Shown here: positions 62,326-64,000 of the stretch, piece after piece
Numbering within the stretch: the stretch's first letter is position 1
Layout: each line of letters begins with the position of its first letter
Assembly (NCBI RefSeq): GCF_018919145.1
Contig: NZ_JAHLQJ010000020.1
Coordinates: forward strand, 18,393-82,392
DNA length: 64,000 bases
From: Paenibacillus brevis
Lineage (GTDB): Bacteria; Bacillota; Bacilli; Paenibacillales; Paenibacillaceae
Direction: 5' to 3'
Program-made: the position numbers and the translations under genes
Notes under the pieces: generated by a model
Told to the model about the DNA's origin: nothing
The model's database searches: none
What the model saw: the letters and a program-made list of their open reading frames with translations, nothing else

Positions 62326-63894
62326 ATGATGAATATTTTGATTGTGGATGATCAAAAGAATATTCGTGACGGACTACAGGCGATGCTGCACCAGTTCCCT
62401 ATGCAGATGGATCATATTTTCTGCGCCGTGAATGGAATTGAAGCACTGCAGATTTTGCGGGAGCAGAGCATCCAGCTTGTGATTACAGATATTCGGATGC
62501 CTGATATGGATGGTTTGACACTCATGAGTCGAACCAAGGAGGAGCGCATCAGTGTCGATTATCTGATCATCAGCGGATATAGCGACTTTGCCTATGCCCA
62601 GAAGGCCATCGCTTTGGGCGCCAAGGGCTATCTGCTGAAGCCGGTAAAGCGGGAGGATCTGCAATCAGCGGTAGAGCATGTCATGCAAGAGGTTCGAACC
62701 CGTCAGGCGCTCTCGCAAAATATGAAGCATTTATCCCGTCGTGCCCGGGAGACCGATCGCAAGGAGCTGCGCATGTTCATGCAGGGGGCAGCTACCGACG
62801 AGACCTGGATTCAACAGACCGAGCAGCATCATTCAGAGCTGTGGCGCAATTATCGCCTGTGCCTGCTGCGGGAAGATCTTCTGATTAATAAACCGGGTGC
62901 TGTCAGCTCCCACAGCTTGGAATCGATCGCTTATGAGGTCTATGGCAAGAGCGGCTGCATCTGTCTTCAATACCGGCCTCAATTCATTCTGGCCGTGGAT
63001 GCCTCGATTAGCACGGAAGTACTGCCTGCGATGTTGAAGGAGCAGCAGATGGGAGCTATTATGGTAATGACCGATCCCCAGCAGGGACTGGCCGAGCTCC
63101 CTAACAGCTATGAGCAGGTGATGGAGCTGTATCATCATAGCTACCTGTTTCCGGATCGGCATTGCCTCCTGCCGGCACATATTGCCGGTCTAGAGCAGCA
63201 ATGGGAGCTCCCCCATGAAGAGATTTATATGCTGTTCCACTTAATTGGTACACAAAATAGCGGCAAAATGACCGAGGGCATCTCCCGGCTATTCCACAAG
63301 GATGTGCTGCAGCGTTATCACATCCGCTACACCCAGCAGCTATGCCGTGCTATGGTACAAATGCTGGAGGAATATGAACGTGTGATTCGTCCTTATATGG
63401 GAGAAGAAGCCTTGGACATGGAATGCCTGCGGAACTTGTTCGACTATCCGGGCATTCGGGACTATATCCAGGCTTTGCAGCAGCAAATGCTTCGGCTGAA
63501 CCAGTTCTATTATGAATTTAAGTGCAGCTATCGAAATACCCAGGACTTAAACGAGGCTATCCGGTATATCCATGAAAATTACCACAAGCCGCTGGATCTG
63601 GCGATGGTCTCCAACCATGTGTCCTTGAACTACGCCTACTTTTCAAATTTGTTCAAGAAGAACATCGGCAAGGGATTTGCCGAATATCTGCGCGATGTCC
63701 GTCTGGATAAGGCCCGGAAGCTGCTTGCAGAGACTGAACACAAGATAATCGAGGTATCTGCTATGGTGGGCTATGAGAGCTACAAGAGCTTTACCCGGGC
63801 ATTCCGTGAGGTCATGGGGATGCAGCCGACCGAGTACCGGCAGCGGATGCGGAGAAAGCCCGGGGAGGAAAAGAGCCGGGATACCGCTCTATAA
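62326..63894 (+). CDS. YesN-like AraC-type response regulator
   Basis: 522 residues. Receiver domain (1-120) with DDQKN, phospho-Asp in LVITDIRMPDMDG (about residue 55) and Lys in YLLKPVKRED. A middle helical region of unknown role is followed by a C-terminal AraC double helix-turn-helix (about 415-515; LNYAYFSNLFKKNIGKGFAEY and VSAMVGYESYKSFTRAFREVMG). It probably activates the upstream transporter and GH16 genes. The last 105 bases of the window after it hold no feature I can support. Confidence 0.93.
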   Translation: MMNILIVDDQKNIRDGLQAMLHQFPMQMDHIFCAVNGIEALQILREQSIQLVITDIRMPDMDGLTLMSRTKEERISVDYLIISGYSDFAYAQKAIALGAKGYLLKPVKREDLQSAVEHVMQEVRTRQALSQNMKHLSRRARETDRKELRMFMQGAATDETWIQQTEQHHSELWRNYRLCLLREDLLINKPGAVSSHSLESIAYEVYGKSGCICLQYRPQFILAVDASISTEVLPAMLKEQQMGAIMVMTDPQQGLAELPNSYEQVMELYHHSYLFPDRHCLLPAHIAGLEQQWELPHEEIYMLFHLIGTQNSGKMTEGISRLFHKDVLQRYHIRYTQQLCRAMVQMLEEYERVIRPYMGEEALDMECLRNLFDYPGIRDYIQALQQQMLRLNQFYYEFKCSYRNTQDLNEAIRYIHENYHKPLDLAMVSNHVSLNYAYFSNLFKKNIGKGFAEYLRDVRLDKARKLLAETEHKIIEVSAMVGYESYKSFTRAFREVMGMQPTEYRQRMRRKPGEEKSRDTAL

Positions 63895-64000
63895 CATGAA
63901 GAAATAGAAACAGCCCGTCGCTGATCGGATGAACTGTGACCCGGTTTGTGGACTCTGATTAAAAGCAGCCTTTTATTTAGCAGGCCAAGAGATGACTCCT

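Overview
The window looks like chromosome from a spore-forming Gram-positive bacterium, most likely Paenibacillus or a close relative. The evidence is moderate GC content with AGGAGG-type ribosome binding sites, a CotF-type spore coat protein, a copper-amine-oxidase-like 'stalk' domain protein, a YesM/YesN two-component system next to an Lpl-type sugar ABC transporter, a B. subtilis-type AraR with canonical AraR boxes, a glycine riboswitch and a T-box remnant. No rRNA, tRNA, CRISPR array, prophage or transposase gene was found. The genus is inferred from gene content, not from a marker gene.

Layout. 0-8.2 kb: the 3' end of a UDP-glucose dehydrogenase gene, then small housekeeping and stress genes (YfhP-like membrane protein, DinB protein, Asp/Glu racemase), a divergent MATE/TetR pair with three operator-like palindromes, an ArsR/oxidoreductase pair, a decayed MFS transporter gene, a YdeI-like protein and an XRE regulator. 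8.2-15.7 kb: an Opp/Dpp-type peptide transporter with unusual parts, namely a substrate-binding protein whose lobes appear circularly permuted, two permeases with long N-terminal extensions and a fused double ATPase on the opposite strand. 15.7-21 kb: stalk-domain protein, a second DinB protein, a WYL regulator divergent from a GyrI-like two-gene operon, and a second MATE pump. 21-25.7 kb: a 1183-residue secreted multidomain protein (CBM2-like pair, calcium repeats, VWA, DUF3289-like end) with a small membrane-anchored partner, followed by a T-box remnant and a dead acetyltransferase gene. 25.7-32.9 kb: MarR/flavodoxin genes divergent from a DrrAB-type ABC exporter with its own two-component system, a PAS-MCP, a FlxA-like protein and an SDR enzyme.

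33-38.5 kb: the L-arabinose locus, araR divergent from an FGGY kinase gene, araD and araA, with AraR boxes at both promoters. 38.6-42.4 kb: a LuxR-type two-component system and a CycA-type permease behind a glycine riboswitch. 42.4-48.6 kb: a Fur-controlled ferric-siderophore importer and an ECF41-type sigma factor co-operonic with an FAD oxidoreductase, behind a sequence matching the ECF41 target promoter. 48.8-55.4 kb: spore coat protein, aspartase, a DUF1801-like protein, a Tet(M)-like ribosomal protection GTPase and a diguanylate cyclase. 55.6-64 kb: a GH16 glucanase without a signal peptide divergent from an Lpl-type sugar ABC transporter and YesM/YesN, probably a beta-glucan oligosaccharide utilisation locus.

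A hairpin-rich element of about 205 bp with terminal inverted repeats occurs twice (36.9 and 58.4 kb), each time between two genes of an operon. The most unusual items are the permuted binding protein, the secreted VWA/DUF3289-like protein with its anchored neighbour, and the repeated element.
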